DNA of 64,000 nt from contig OZ020519.1 in the NCBI GenBank assembly GCA_963971425.1, forward strand, positions 20,419,397 through 20,483,396, read 5' to 3'. The position numbers were made by a program, and so were the translations under genes. The notes beneath the pieces were generated by a model. That model ran no database searches and was not told the DNA's origin. It was given only the letters and a program-made list of their open reading frames with translations. The stretch is from Bryoerythrophyllum caledonicum. Lineage: Eukaryota > Streptophyta > Bryopsida > Pottiales > Pottiaceae. How positions within the stretch are numbered: the first letter of the stretch is position 1; each line of letters begins with the position of its first letter. Of the stretch, positions 34,518-46,624 are shown in pieces.

Positions 34518-37500
34518 TCAAGAATCAGCGGCATTCGCTTTCTCTAAGTTCACAAGCGTTGCTTCTTTCATTTTCCGTAAAATGGACCTCGTAAGTTGGT
34601 TAACTTTGCTTGACCAGCTCGCAAACAACACGGAACTCACATGACACCAAACAGGCTTCTCTTGGTCTGCAACCCAAGTGGCTTTCCAACAGTCCTGGTA
34701 CTTCTTCTTCAGATTCTTCTGCTTGTTATCAAGCTCCCAATACTTAACGAGGAATTTCCCGTAGTTGACATTATCATCTTTCGTGACAACCTCTGAAACT
34801 GCTCTTCCCTGCCAGATAGGATAGATGTCAGGATAATTAGGTCTTACTAAAACCCAGGAGCCATGACGAATGTCACGCCAAGGATTAAAAGTAGACTTAA
34901 GGGCTTCATTAGCGGGTCCGCAGTAAGACTCAAGAACCTCATCCTCAGGAGTGACATCCAGTGGTTGTGGAAGCAATCCTAGCGGATTTGAACCTCCCTC
35001 ATGAGGGCCTCTCCAATCATGGGCAGGCCAAAATCCCTCTTCGAGTTCGGAAGGCGTCTGTGGAAGTGGCTTATCTAGCTCGTCGATGACGCCCTTCCAG
35101 TACTGAAGGTATGGGCGGATGGAGTCCGCATACCCTGCGCACTTAGTCATTCCGGACGCCCAGTAGTCAACGTACTTCCGAAGCCCCGTCTCTATAAAGT
35201 TTTTGTTCTCCGTCACTTTCCTGGCCTTGTCTCTGGCAACATCTTGGTTTTCGACAGGGCTCTGCTCCTCATTACCCCATATAGGTTGAAAGGGACGGGC
35301 TTGAGAGATCCTGTTGGAAGCATGGGACGTCCGAAGTCATCTACCTTCCAAAGTTTTATCGGCTCTCTGTTCATGGGTAACCACTCTGCATCAACGACAG
35401 ATTTCTTGAACTTCATGACCGGAACACCGTCATTGTCAACGTAGAACTTGAAAAGATGCATATCACTTAGTCCTACCAGACGTGCCGCCCCTCTGCATAG
35501 ATAGCCATCGACATACGATTTAAAATCGGCGACCTCTTGGATAACTTCCGGCATGAAGGCTAGTTTCTGTGACTTCATGTATGCCTTCATCAAATCCGCT
35601 AGAATATATGTACTGCTTTTCTTCAGTTCTTTCGATTGATGACTAAAGTATGCATCAATATCTTCATGCGTATGTCCGACCACCAAGAAGCCAACTTGTA
35701 TCTTCATGAAAACACCTCGAGCAGTTAGCAGTGATAAGAATGCCATCAAATATTGGTTCTTGTTGTCTTTCGCTGAGTTGTCAAGCTGTAGAAACAATTT
35801 TGGTGGCAAAAGCTTTGGTCTCTTAAAAGCACTCGGCTCCACGGGCTCTAAAGCGTCAACGCACCTGCTCTTTCCCCTCACGAGCGCCGCGAACATCGAG
35901 TTTGGAGGAGGGTGCTCGAAGAGCGCTCGTGTCTTATGTAATGGTGCTCCCTCAAGCCGCCGAAAAAGTTTTGTTAGAGAGGAGATGGTGGCGTTCGAAT
36001 CTCCAGGCCATAAAGCAGGAGCATAGTGAGCATACGCTTCGTCGACATGACCGTGAGCCACCATTCCAGTGACATTCATGGGAAGCTGTCCAAGACCAGA
36101 TGTCGCCTTAGTAGTCCTCCACATGCGTGGAAGGGCAGTCTTCGCAGTGTCCATCTTGTCGTGAATGACACAAAGAAAGGTCAGCGGCTTTGCCTTCAAC
36201 TCCTCTCTCCATGTCGCGTAAAGCTTTCGACAAAATTATTGGTGATTCAAGTAAGCCTGCCTGTTGCTATAGAATAGCTCGTAAGCGGGCGTTCCCTTTG
36301 GAGTCGTCAGTAAGAACTGATTGAATTCATCGCAAGTACTGCATTTTGCGAAGGTGCTTCCAGATGGCTTAATAGCAACATTCCCGAAGAATTCCTTTCT
36401 AACCCTACTAACTGTGGACTGACTTACAGGAGGGAGACCGTAGGAGTCGTTTGTCTGCAAATTGAAATAATTATCCAGTGAGAAGAGAATTTCAGAAGAA
36501 CAATCCAATAGACAGTGCAAAGTACAGAGTAAAGCAATTGAAGATCAATGCATGTCAACGATGACACAACGAGAGATCTCCGGTTCAGAAACTAGAACTT
36601 TGGTCGACTGAAAAAAAAAAGTTCAAATCCATAGCATTATGCAGGGACTGATAACGTACAGCATTGACGCTGGCTCGAATTTGCTTCCAATTGTTTCCCG
36701 CAAGAAGATACTTGAGAGTGTCAATCCGACCATTCCCGACACTCTGCATTTGGTGAGGCATTTTATCCGCGTTGTCATTAATAATCAACGTCATTGACCC
36801 CATCGCTTATATCGTGGCAAGCCATGGGCGCTTGATGCCCTTGTTACCGTGAGTTGCATTGATGATTCCTCTACTGAAATGTGCGATGTACGAGTGAAAC
36901 GTGGACTTCCGAATTCCATGGATCGTGTACCATGCAACTGAGCAGACCTTCGTTCCCAATAGAGTGACGTACTTTCTCTTCCGGTCCCCGTCAATGGAGT
37001 GGAACTGCCCGCCTACCAAGATCCCATACTCCTTTTGGTCTTCAAAGGATTTGTCATAGAAATCATGTCTAACAGAAAGAGTCTAGGATTGTTGAAAATA
37101 TTGGCAGCATCGTCTGGGACAACACCTTTCCGAGCTGACTTTACGAATTTCGTCATCCGTAGTCGTTTTGGTGTACAAAGATTCCTTCTTGTTGAGGTCT
37201 TGCGTCGGGAAATGAAGCGGTAAGGCTCCTTTGCACGACCCTCCAAATGAGCACCAGAATCAGGTTGTTAAGGCAGGGATGCAAAATGATCTATTCTGCA
37301 TTTCAAAGACCGCCTAGAAGGAAAACAACATTCAAGAATGGGCCACGATACATGACTCATAATTCTCTCCGTGTCCCCCACAAAAGCGTCGAGGACAGTT
37401 ACACCAATATTATCTTCTCCCAAACATCCACTACGGAAATGATTTGCTGATAATGCGGCCATGATTCTTCCAGAACAGAGTACCAACATATTCCCGTCCA

Positions 37501-37972
37501 AGCGCTGCACTTCAAGTCCAACCCATTGCTCTCGTGGTAGGAAAGGGGACTCGTCGGACCGGAGATCTCCGGTTGGAATCTTGACATCCGCCCTACTCCA
37601 CAGGACCGTCCGCCGAAGTGTGTATACAAGTGAACCGTATCCGCGTTGCAAGGGTATGAGTGGAAATTCTTCCGCCAAGGACGTTATGGCCATTGGTCTA
37701 AGTAATACGAACTCATTGGAACCGACTGGTATGTCAACTCCAAGCCATTGACCGACGGAGTGAACCTCGACAATTGTCGCTTCTCCAATTTTGCCTGAAC
37801 CTGGCCTCATAAGATTTACGGACAATCCTGACCACAAAACCTCTGACCTTCCAGTAGACTATTGGGATGGATCATCTTCTTCCGTGTAATCCGCTGGTCT
37901 AAAATCGAGGCACTGGGCTGCGACCATGGCAAGATCGTCCGAGTCACTCTCCCACCAATCAGAGTCAGACAT
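34518..37972 (-). pseudogene. DUF7869-like transposase candidate
   Basis: The start at 37,972 gives MSDSDWWESDSDDLAMVAAQ, an acidic N-terminus. Next come a C-x-A-W-Y segment (VCSVAWYTIHGIRKSTFHSY), a zinc-knuckle-like FAKCSTCDEF, HDKMDTAKT, LQLDNSAKDNKNQY and VGFLVVGHTHEDIDAYF. The last three boxes, in this order, typify proteins catalogued as DUF7869, widespread in transposon-rich genomes. Their acidic residues could form a DDE-type active site. A C-terminal module (GSWVLVRPNYPDIYPIWQGR ... KYWE) resembles a BAH-like chromatin reader. One intron (36,521-~36,584) holds a variant palindrome. Stops at 37,861, about 37,268, 36,809 and 36,238 and a frameshift near 35,260 disable this copy. Confidence 0.6.
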
Positions 37973-38086
37973 TCTCCCGGCCTCCGTCGGTGGATGTTCG
38001 GCTGGTGGCCGATAGCTTTAGTAAGTGAATGAGTGGATGTGGATTCGAACTGAATATCCAAGGTCAAAATCGTAGGGTGTGTCTAG

Positions 38087-38383
38087 CCGGAGATCTCCGG
38101 ATGACTAGATAATGATCAACAACGATGACTTTTTGTGTAAGTGAGGATGAGAAGAGTGGAGCTAAAAGTTCCATTTGTATCTTACCGGAGATCTCCGGTT
38201 AATCCGAACCAGGCTGCCGTGATAACTTTCAATAGTCATTTTGCACTTGAATAGCCGGAGATCTCCGGGTACCCTGGGCTCATAAAATGGGACAGCCAGA
38301 TGTTTTAGGGATAGTTGCCGTGGTCTGCAAGCAAGCATGGCAGAATCCTGACTGTCACACCTAGAACAGCCGGAGATCTCTGG
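38087..38383. repeat. Four palindromic 14-mers upstream of the DUF7869-like gene
   Basis: Perfect copies lie at 38,087-38,100, 38,185-38,198 and 38,255-38,268, and a one-mismatch copy at 38,370-38,383. They begin 115 bp upstream of the ATG at 37,972, spaced 98, 70 and 115 bp. The position suits operator or transposase-binding sites. Another perfect copy at 37,559-37,572 lies inside coding sequence of the first exon (encoding TGDLR). Confidence 0.85.
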
Positions 38384-39444
38384 TTTGATTTTATGTTGTC
38401 ATCGAAACATTTGGCGGACGGAATATTCGAGGGTGTGGCAGAAAGATTCACTTGCCAATCCCTGAGAACTGTTCGGATTCACACCCCAATCAGTCACGTC
38501 ATCTTACTTCTTGAGTCAAAATATGTTAGGCACTCGAGATTTGATTGTATATTAGGAGACAAATTAGTTACTGAATCACTACACGACAGCTCCCGATCGA
38601 CTTCAAGGGCAGAATGCAACACAATCTACACCAATCCTCTCAAATTGAATGCGGATACGGAATTTTACGAGGAAACAAACCTAACACTCCTGGAATACTG
38701 TCAAATTGTTTCCCTGCAGAATTTTAGCACGATGTTGCGCACGCAAACACTCTCACTGACTGGCTCAGCTCCCATAGTATCCCAAACCTCCAGAGCAAAA
38801 AATGATGAGAGCTGAGTTGAAGGATACTCTTATCAACCTCCTCATCAACTCCTGGTGGGAAATTTCAGGCGCTCAAATTTGAAACGAATCTTGGACATGC
38901 ATACCCTATCATAGTAGCTGTTGTACACCATCATGATAGTGCGCATTCTTCGACGTGCCCACGACCGAGGCCACATTTCACTCATGATAAATGAAAGGCT
39001 TGTACTCTTAGGATGACCGTATTGTAAGGAATCCATCTAGTTCCCAAAGTGCTGCAAATTAGAAAACGGAAGATGAAGTATGCCCCATAGTGTATCTTTG
39101 TGTTTACTAGGGCCGTATCACGTCATGGACTATGTCACAGTATAATATAATCGTATTAAACTTCTCGTAGTCACCATTGTAAATAAAATTATACCCTACC
39201 CATGGAAAACAGTCGGCCCTCTACTGCCCACTTGTATTGTTCAACTGGCAATACAGGACACAAGTAGAACGTCGGCATTCGTTACCAATTTGAATTATCT
39301 CCAAAATTTCCTAGTTCGATAGAAGTTATTTGGCTGTTTTTGAAGATACGTGTAGAAATAAATAATTGAGCAGATGCTTTTAGAAGTACAACAACCTGGT
39401 CCTATGAATTCGGGTACAGCTTCCGTGGTCAGGCTGGATTGTAC

Positions 39445-39612
39445 ATCAGGGTTTAGGGTTTAGGGTTAAAAGTTCAGGGTTCAGTGTTTAGGGTTTAGGG
39501 TTCACGGTTTCTACTTCACGGTTTGGGGTTGAAGGTTAAGGGTTCACGGTTTGGAGTTGAAGGTTAAGGGTTCACGGTTCACGGTTCACTGTGGAAGGTT
39601 CTGGGTTCATGA
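39445..39612 (+). repeat. Degenerate telomere-like repeats
   Basis: Several GGGTTTAGGGTTTAGGG runs degrade into GGGTTCACGGTTT and GAAGGTTAAGGGTTCACGG units. This is interstitial plant-type TTTAGGG-like DNA inside the spacer between the divergent genes of the large element. The spacer 38,384-41,900 otherwise has no supported gene. Confidence 0.65.
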
Positions 39613-40239
39613 AGGTCGAGGGCCTATATCACCTTTAAATCTATAAATTAAAATTAGTTTGATACTATGAACTATAACCTTAAATTTATCGATAACTATA
39701 ACTTAAAAAAAAACTGGATACAATAGAGTGTAAGGAAATTTAGGGATAATTGAACAATAACTATTTAAGACTTTGATACATTATAATTTAGTTAGAGGGA
39801 GAATAAAGAAGAGAAGGAGGATAATGGATTTAATTTTAGAGTAGACTAGTTGTTGGTGCTTGCTTTGCAATGCATTAGCCCAACCATTTTTATGTATTTT
39901 TAATATTTAAAAATACTAAAAAATGAAAGGTGGAATGATTCAGTGTACTGTTGACACCGCGGTTTACTGTAGCGTTTTTGTAGTTCACAGCATGGTTGAC
40001 TACGCAATAGTTCACTCCGTGGTTTATTGCGCAAATTATGATTTTAGTAGTATGGCTAGGAGTTGGCGCTTGCTTTGCAACGCATTAGTTCAACCATTAA
40101 TGTAGTTTTAATATCACAAAATATTTAAGAAGAAAGGTAACAACAATGTATATATCTCTTTGAAACCTATGCATGATTTAATAATGTAATAGAATAGAAT
40201 AGAAAAAATAATTATACTATTACAATAGTACAATATTAT

Positions 40240-41440
40240 TAACCAAGGATGGATATTGAGTAGGAGGGGAAAGTAAAAATAAAATAAATTAAAATCAAGG
40301 GAGAGGGAGAGTAAGGGAAGGACAGTAATTGAGAAGGAGAGTAAGAGAGGCAGGGACTTGAGGGATTCATTTTTAGAGTAGTTTATATTTTTAGAGTATG
40401 TAATAAGGGGAATCTTAAAAAAATCAAAATAAGAAAGAAAGATGGAGAGGGAGAGTAAGGAAGTGAGGGAGAATAAGGGATAGGGAGAGTAGAGAGGGAG
40501 TGTAAGGAAGGGAAGGAGAGTAAGTGAGGAAGAGTGCGGGATTGTTTTTATAGTAGTTAATTAATTTTAGAATGTGAATTTATTGAAAGAAGGAAAATCC
40601 AAAAAATAAAATTCAAAAGGAAAATAGAGATGGAGATGGAGAAGGAGAGGAGAGTAAAAGTATAATAAATTAAAAACAAGTAGGAGGGAGAGTAAGGTAG
40701 GGAGAGTAAGGTAGAGAGGGAGTAAGAGAGGGAGAGTAAGGGAGGGATTTATTTTAAAGTAGTTTATATTTTTAGAATATGCCACAAGGGGAATTTAGGG
40801 AATTTAAAAATAAATAAAAAATAGAAAAGAGATGGAGAGGGAGAGTAAGGAAGTGAGGGAGAATAAGGGATAGGGAGGGAGAGTACGCAAGGAAGAGTGC
40901 GGGATTGTTTTTTAGAGTAGTTAATTAATTTTAGAATGTGAATTTATTGAAAGAATGGAAATCCAAAAAAATAAAATTCATAAGGAAAATAGAGATGGAG
41001 ATGGAGAAGGAGAGGAGAGTAAAAGTATAATAAATTAAAAACAAGTAGGAGGGAGACTAAGGGAGGGAGAGTAAGGAAGAGAGGGAGAGTAAGAGAGGTA
41101 GAGAATTGATGGATTCATTTTTAGAGTAGTTTATATTTTTAGAGTATGTAATAAGGGGAATCTAAAAATAAAATCAAATGTAAAAAAGAGATGTGGAGGG
41201 AGAGTAAGGGAGAGGAAGAGTAAGAGAAGGAGAGTGCGGGATTTATTTTTAGAATAGTAGGTTAATTTAAAAACGTGTAATTATTGAAATCACGGGGAGT
41301 CTAAAAATTATTAGAATCAAGATTAAAAATGAGATGGAGATGGAGAAGGAGGGGAGAGTAAAACATAAATAAGAAAAACAAGTGAGGGAAAGAAGGGAAG
41401 AGAGTAACGGAGAAGGAGATTAAAGTTTTTCACTTATGAC
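40240..41440 (+). repeat. Purine-rich GGGAGAGTAAGG array with ~370-bp period
   Basis: Short AGGGAGAGTAAG-type repeats are organised in longer units. A segment with TAGTTAATTAATTTTAGAAT recurs at about 40,553 and 40,917, with ~150 bp of near identity after each, and a third weaker copy is near 41,250. The strong purine strand bias is consistent with triplex-prone spacer DNA. Confidence 0.75.
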
Positions 41441-41949
41441 GTTTTAAATTCAAGTATAATGATTACTCTAATACCCGGTGAACCTGAGTATCTACTGTAG
41501 TCATATGTAATACCCAGGAAACCGGGTATCAATACGTCTTGTCACGCATGCTCACGACATTGACAATGTCATGATTGTGAAATGTACACATTGTATATGT
41601 ATGTGATTAGAGCTGATTTTTTAGTTCACCCACTGCCATCATGAGCCGTTACACCCTTGAGCCGTCGAGCTTGTCCATTTTGGGTTAGGGGAACTCCAAG
41701 CATCAACCCTTTCTTGATTTTTATGGGTTTTGTCTTTGTAATGTCGTAGGTAGTGAGCGGAAGTGGCGGGAGGGGTTTTTTTCATGGTTTGCGCAATAGG
41801 CGTCAACGCATTAGGTTAAGGCGGTGTGCGCTGTGAGAGGCTGTCGGTGTGCAAGGTGAGTGTTGATATAAGTAAGGGACATTGAGCGTATCGTCGAGAG
41901 GTTGTTTCTGGATATAGACTGAAGGTCGGAGAGCAGGATTGGAAGAGAG

Positions 41950-44179
41950 CGATTGAAATAGGCATTTAAATTTAGCGAGTGCCTTGGTTCACAAGCGAAG
42001 CGAAAACGACGTTGGGGTTGAGGGTGGCATCTTCACAAACGACCACGACGTACGGGCGCGCCGATTCGGCCAGTGAAGAGGTATGTACTATTTCAAAGAT
42101 TAAAATTCAGTGTCATCAAATATCGTAGTTGCTCAGGACTGCTTAGAATCGGCACTGGGGCATGTACATGGTTTGGTACGTGCCATTAGGGTTCAAGAGA
42201 CTCAAGTAATTTTGATGTTGTTAGACATTTAAGTGGAATTGTAGGGCTTAGGGTATAGGGTTCTAGTGTCCTATGCATTCAGTTTAGAAGGTCCGTAAAT
42301 GAGCATGTTATACAGTGTTGAAATTAATTCCGCGGAATTCTTGTCAATTAGATCTGGACCTTAGATTCTAGAGCATTTGAGAAATTGTAGAGTTTGTGAA
42401 GCTGAGTTGCTCAATGTTGATGTTATTCAGAGCAATTCCTCGAGGAGGTTTGGGAATTGGCGACTGGAGCTGGAACGTCGGGTGAGACATCATGGCAAGG
42501 AGACCGGTAAGTCCACAACATTGAACTGTTTACGCTGTGTCTGAGCGACCGTGTGTGGATTCTTTATTTGAGTGTGATTCGAATTTGTTCTTTTGTTTCC
42601 GAGCGGGTGTATGACAATGAGGAACACTTGAATGATGAAGAGAAACCTCAGAAGTTGAGTACTAGAATTCAGATGTCTGTTAGGCTATAGTCGATTGATT
42701 TTTTGTTGTCCCCTGAACAAAAGTGTGTTTCAATTCATGTATATGCGTGTGATTATGGTATTGTACGAACCTTTGAATGTGCTTGTCTATACTGAGTCTT
42801 TCGAGTCCGGTCCGGTTCAATGTGAGAAGAGTAATCTATGTACAAACGTCACATTTGCGTTCCATCAAAACATTTGCAGATTCAATTTCCTGTGTGTAAG
42901 GTCGGTTTTTAAAAGCATTGTGTGAGCATTTGATACGTTTCTTTGTGTTTTCTATTTTGAAACATGTATTTTGAGTATGTCAAACTTCCAGAGTAGAATG
43001 TCAAACTTCTCTGTTAATGATTGTGAATATACGCGTGATGGTCAGTAGCGATTAGTGCAATGTAATGCCGTACTTGCTGCAGCCAGAGATATCCGGTTGC
43101 ATCCTAAACGGAATATGGAGTTCCAATAATCAACCGGAGATCTCCGGATAATGTCGAGGTCTGATGAGTCTTAAAATATATATCCACGATTTAGTAAATC
43201 TGGGAAATAGCTGGAGATCTCCGGACGTTACGAAGCAGTGCATTTACGCGCGGATGAAGATGTGAATATCGTGAAACTCTTCATTGTGGTCATCATCCGG
43301 AGATCTCCGGTTCATGACAGAAATGGATCCGTCTGATCCGCACCAAATCGTTCCTGGACGGATGCATTCGACTTCCACAAATCAGCCGGAGATCTCGGGA
43401 TACTTTCGCGATGGGCTTGAATGAAAACGAACCCCATTGCTGTTCAAAATCCAAAATAGAACTGGAGATCTCCGGACGTTTCTAGTAAGTTTCGATACCC
43501 CCTCACGAGGACTATAGATCTTGCCTGCCAAACCGGAGATCTCCGGCTGAGCGCATGCAAGATACTTCAAGCGATTTGAGATCATTTGAGTGTCTGTAGA
43601 TTTGATAATTGTGCGAAGACCTCCCCTAACTGGGGCAGTGTTAAATTGATTTAGAAGCTTGTTCCATGGATTCCATCCCTAGGAACGCATCCGGTTTTGA
43701 ATTACGGACTCCCAATAGATTACCGGTTAATTGCAGTGATTTCTAACTGCCTGTTTATTCTTTCGATATCATCTTGTAGGAATTTGTGGACAACCACACT
43801 TCCGACTGAATGTCGTCCTGGGAAGCTTGGGGTGTTTGTAGAGTATTGGCTCCCTAAGTTTGTCTACAGAGGGGTTCACAATGTCGGCTACGTCTACACA
43901 TGCCGAAAGAGCATTAGCGAGTGGGGCATGAAGCTCGTGAAAACCCCTGAAGAAGCCTGGGAATTCGTCCCTCAACTTCGGATTGGCAAATGGGGACACC
44001 CCAACATTGGACTCGAGGTTCTGGAGATGCAGGGTCTTGATGACGAGGTTTGCCTCCTCGTCGTCTAGGAGAACGTGGACTCATCCACCGAGCCTCTCAT
44101 ATATGGCTTGATCCTAGAGTCATCTAAGATATTGGATGCAATGGTGGAGACATGCCAGAATGAGAACTTCTTATATGGC
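41950..44179 (+). pseudogene. 5' part of the long plus-strand cargo gene
   Basis: Candidate exons with GT/AG edges: a basic stretch ending at AAGAG/GTATGT near 42,079; AG/AGCAATTCCTCGAGGAGG to CG/GTAAGT (about 42,429-42,506, possibly EQFLEEVWELATGAGTSGET); a short acidic one near 42,605 (VYDNEEHLNDEEKPQ). Then, after an AG at 43,779, a clear exon reads RPGKLGVFVEYWLPKFVYRG ... ISEWGMKLVKTPEEAWEFVP and continues past a TAG at 44,066 to the retrotransposon at 44,180. Frame and sense continue at 57,977 beyond the insertion. The protein is unrecognised at this end. The intron upstream of 43,779 contains seven palindromic 14-mers. The early exons are tentative. Confidence 0.4.
43083..43546. repeat. 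Cluster of seven palindromic 14-mers
   Basis: Perfect copies lie at 43,134, 43,297 and 43,533, one-mismatch copies at 43,211, 43,386 and 43,462, and a two-mismatch copy at 43,083. The step is 51-89 bp. All lie in a probable intron or 5' region of the plus-strand gene. It is the densest cluster in the window. Flanks differ between copies apart from a few shared short extensions (CCGGACGTT twice, CCGGTTGCAT shared with 63,519). Confidence 0.88.
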
Positions 44180-46606
44180 TGTGAGCCGCCAAAACGACTC
44201 CCGAGGATGAATGGACCGCACATCAATTGTGTTAGGTTCAACTAGTAGTTGAAGTGGGTAATCCAATAGGATTAACCCATGATTTTTGATCAATATGGCT
44301 AAATGGCCTTTCCGTTCACTAATTCCTTAAATAGGAGCCACTCTATGGCGACCACGGATTTTATTAAGTTAACCAACAAAATAATTAGAAAGGAAAAAAA
44401 GAAGGAGGTTTAAAAGCCCCTAAGAAAATGGTTGGAAGAGTCCAAAAGGTGGGGCAAACCCCTCGTCGATCACTAGGGAAAATTAGGAATTACCCCAAGC
44501 AAGGGGAATTCAATCTAGGTAGATTAATTGATTTAGCAACCTTGGAATTAACTTAATGGCTCACTTATTGGAGATCATGCACACCCATGTGGCATGGAGT
44601 TAATGTTTAGATTTAGATATTCCTTGGTTACTGGGACACCCACTCTTGTTAAATGCAAGGGTGGCACGGAATTAGTAGTCATAGGGTTAGTAGGTCTTGT
44701 AAGAAGAATCCATTTATGGGAGAAGGCCAAAGGCGGCAGGGAACCATCTTTGGGAACTCAAGGAGAGCAAGGGTTGGGGGGTTACCCCCTGGAAGAACTG
44801 GGACATTCAGGGGGATGAGAGAGGCGTAGGAAAAGAGAGAACAGGGGTGTGGAGAGAATGAGAGCAGGAAGTCCCGGCCACTAAGAGTGCGAATTAGGTT
44901 AGGAAGAGCAAGGGTTAAAGACGATCAAGATCGCGAGGAAGAGCAGGGGCTGAAGACAATCAAGATCACAAGGAACGAGACGGCCAAGATCACCAGGGGC
45001 TGAAGACGATCAAGACCACGAGGAACGAGACGATCAAGAGCAGCAGGAGCTGAGACGATCAAGAGCACGAGGAACGAGACGGCCAAGAGCAGCAGGAGCT
45101 GAAGACGATCAAGAGCACGAGGAAGAGCAGGAAGAGCTAAAGACGATCAAGATCGCGAGGAAGAGCAGGGGCTGAAGACGATCAAGATCGCGAGGAAGAG
45201 TAGGGGCTGAAGACGATCAAGACCACGAAGAACAAGACGGCCAAGAGCAGCACGAGCTGAAGATGATCAAGATCACCAGGAGCTGAAGACGACCAAGATC
45301 ACCAGGAGCTGAAGACGATCAAGATCACCAGGAGCTGAAGACGACCAAGTTCACCAGGAGCTGAGGACGATCAAGATTACCAGGAGCTGAAGACGACCAA
45401 GATCACCAGGAGCTGAAGACGATCAAGATCACGAGGAACGAGACGACCAAGATCGCGAGGAAGAGCAGGAGCTGAAGACGATCAAGATCACCAGGAGCTG
45501 AAGACGATCAAGATCACCAGGAGCTGAAGACGACCAAGTTCACCAGGAGCTGAGGACAATCAAGATCACCAGGAGCTGAAGACGACCAAGATCACCAGGA
45601 GCTGAAGACGATCAAGATCACGAGGAACGAGACGACCAAGATCGCGAGGAAGAGCAGGAGCTGAAGACGATCAAGATCACCAGGAGCTGAAGACGATCAA
45701 GATCACCAGGAGCTGAAGACGATCAAGAGCAGCAGGAGCTGAAGACGATCAAGATCACCAGGAGCTGAAGACGATCAAGACCACGAGGAACGAGACGGCC
45801 AAGATCACCAGGGAGCCTCTCCTCACCCCCCGGCTAGTAGTAAATTCCTTATGCAATAAGGAACACTAAATTTCTAAATACTAAAACCATGCGGAAGCGT
45901 TGCCAATTTTTTGCTAGAATTAGGGTTTGCTTCACACTCAACTAAACAACCGGATAATTGGTCATTAGTAAGTAAAATCAGCCGGAGGTTCATTCGCAAC
46001 GAGGTTGAGGTGGGATACTTGTGTGAATGGATGTGGTATATGCGTGGAATGTGATTCACGATCTTGGATACATCATATGTTGAAGGTGCACTGCTGGTCG
46101 CTGGCTGTGAGGTCCAGGGTCGAGTCAAGTGATCAATTGAATGCTGCCATCATGTTAAGCACAAAAAACTAATAAGAATCAAAAAAACAAACATAAGAAT
46201 CGGAGTTGAAGTCAAGGAGATAATTAGGATTATAAGTTGGTAGAAAATAGGGAAGCCTGTCAGCTGCCAACTGGTTCCAGGGTCACACCTAAGCCTGAAC
46301 CTGATCATTAAGGGTCTAATCAAGTTCGGAATGCTCAATTGAACCCATGAGCGTTGACAACGTTGCATTCGGAGCCCTAGAGGAAAAGTTACACTTGTTC
46401 AGAGGTGGGTTCAATTAGAAGGCTGGATTAAGTCACCACCTCACTAGTTAACCACAAGGAACCCAAGTGAACATGAGACGTGTCGCCATGCTTGTATAAG
46501 TTGTGTATGAATGGGCTGAGGGTTGGTTACACAAGCAACCAGGCCCCATATTAGGATCTTGTGTTCAAGATAAGCCAACCTTTAGGGGCGGTTTATTTGG
46601 CTCACA
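44180..46606 (+). repeat. 5' LTR (2427 bp)
   Basis: Inverted ends are TGTGAGCC/GGCTCACA. About 44,930-45,815 is an internal minisatellite of 24-27-bp units (GGAGCTGAAGACGATCAAGA and variants). Outside that array it differs from the 3' LTR at only a handful of positions. Confidence 0.92.
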
Positions 46607-46608
46607 TT

Positions 46609-46624
46609 TTGGTGCGTCCGCCGG
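46609..46624 (+). promoter_or_regulatory. Primer-binding site
   Basis: TGGTGCGTCCGCCGGG lies two to three bases after the 5' LTR. It resembles the TGGCGCC...GCCGGGGA tRNA-Asp sites of plant gypsy elements, with changes. The following leader to about 48,100 is non-coding. Confidence 0.55.

Noticed and set aside
38315-38815. 166-residue plus-strand frame
   Set aside because: Runs through a palindromic 14-mer, has no recognisable motif and no splice or start support.
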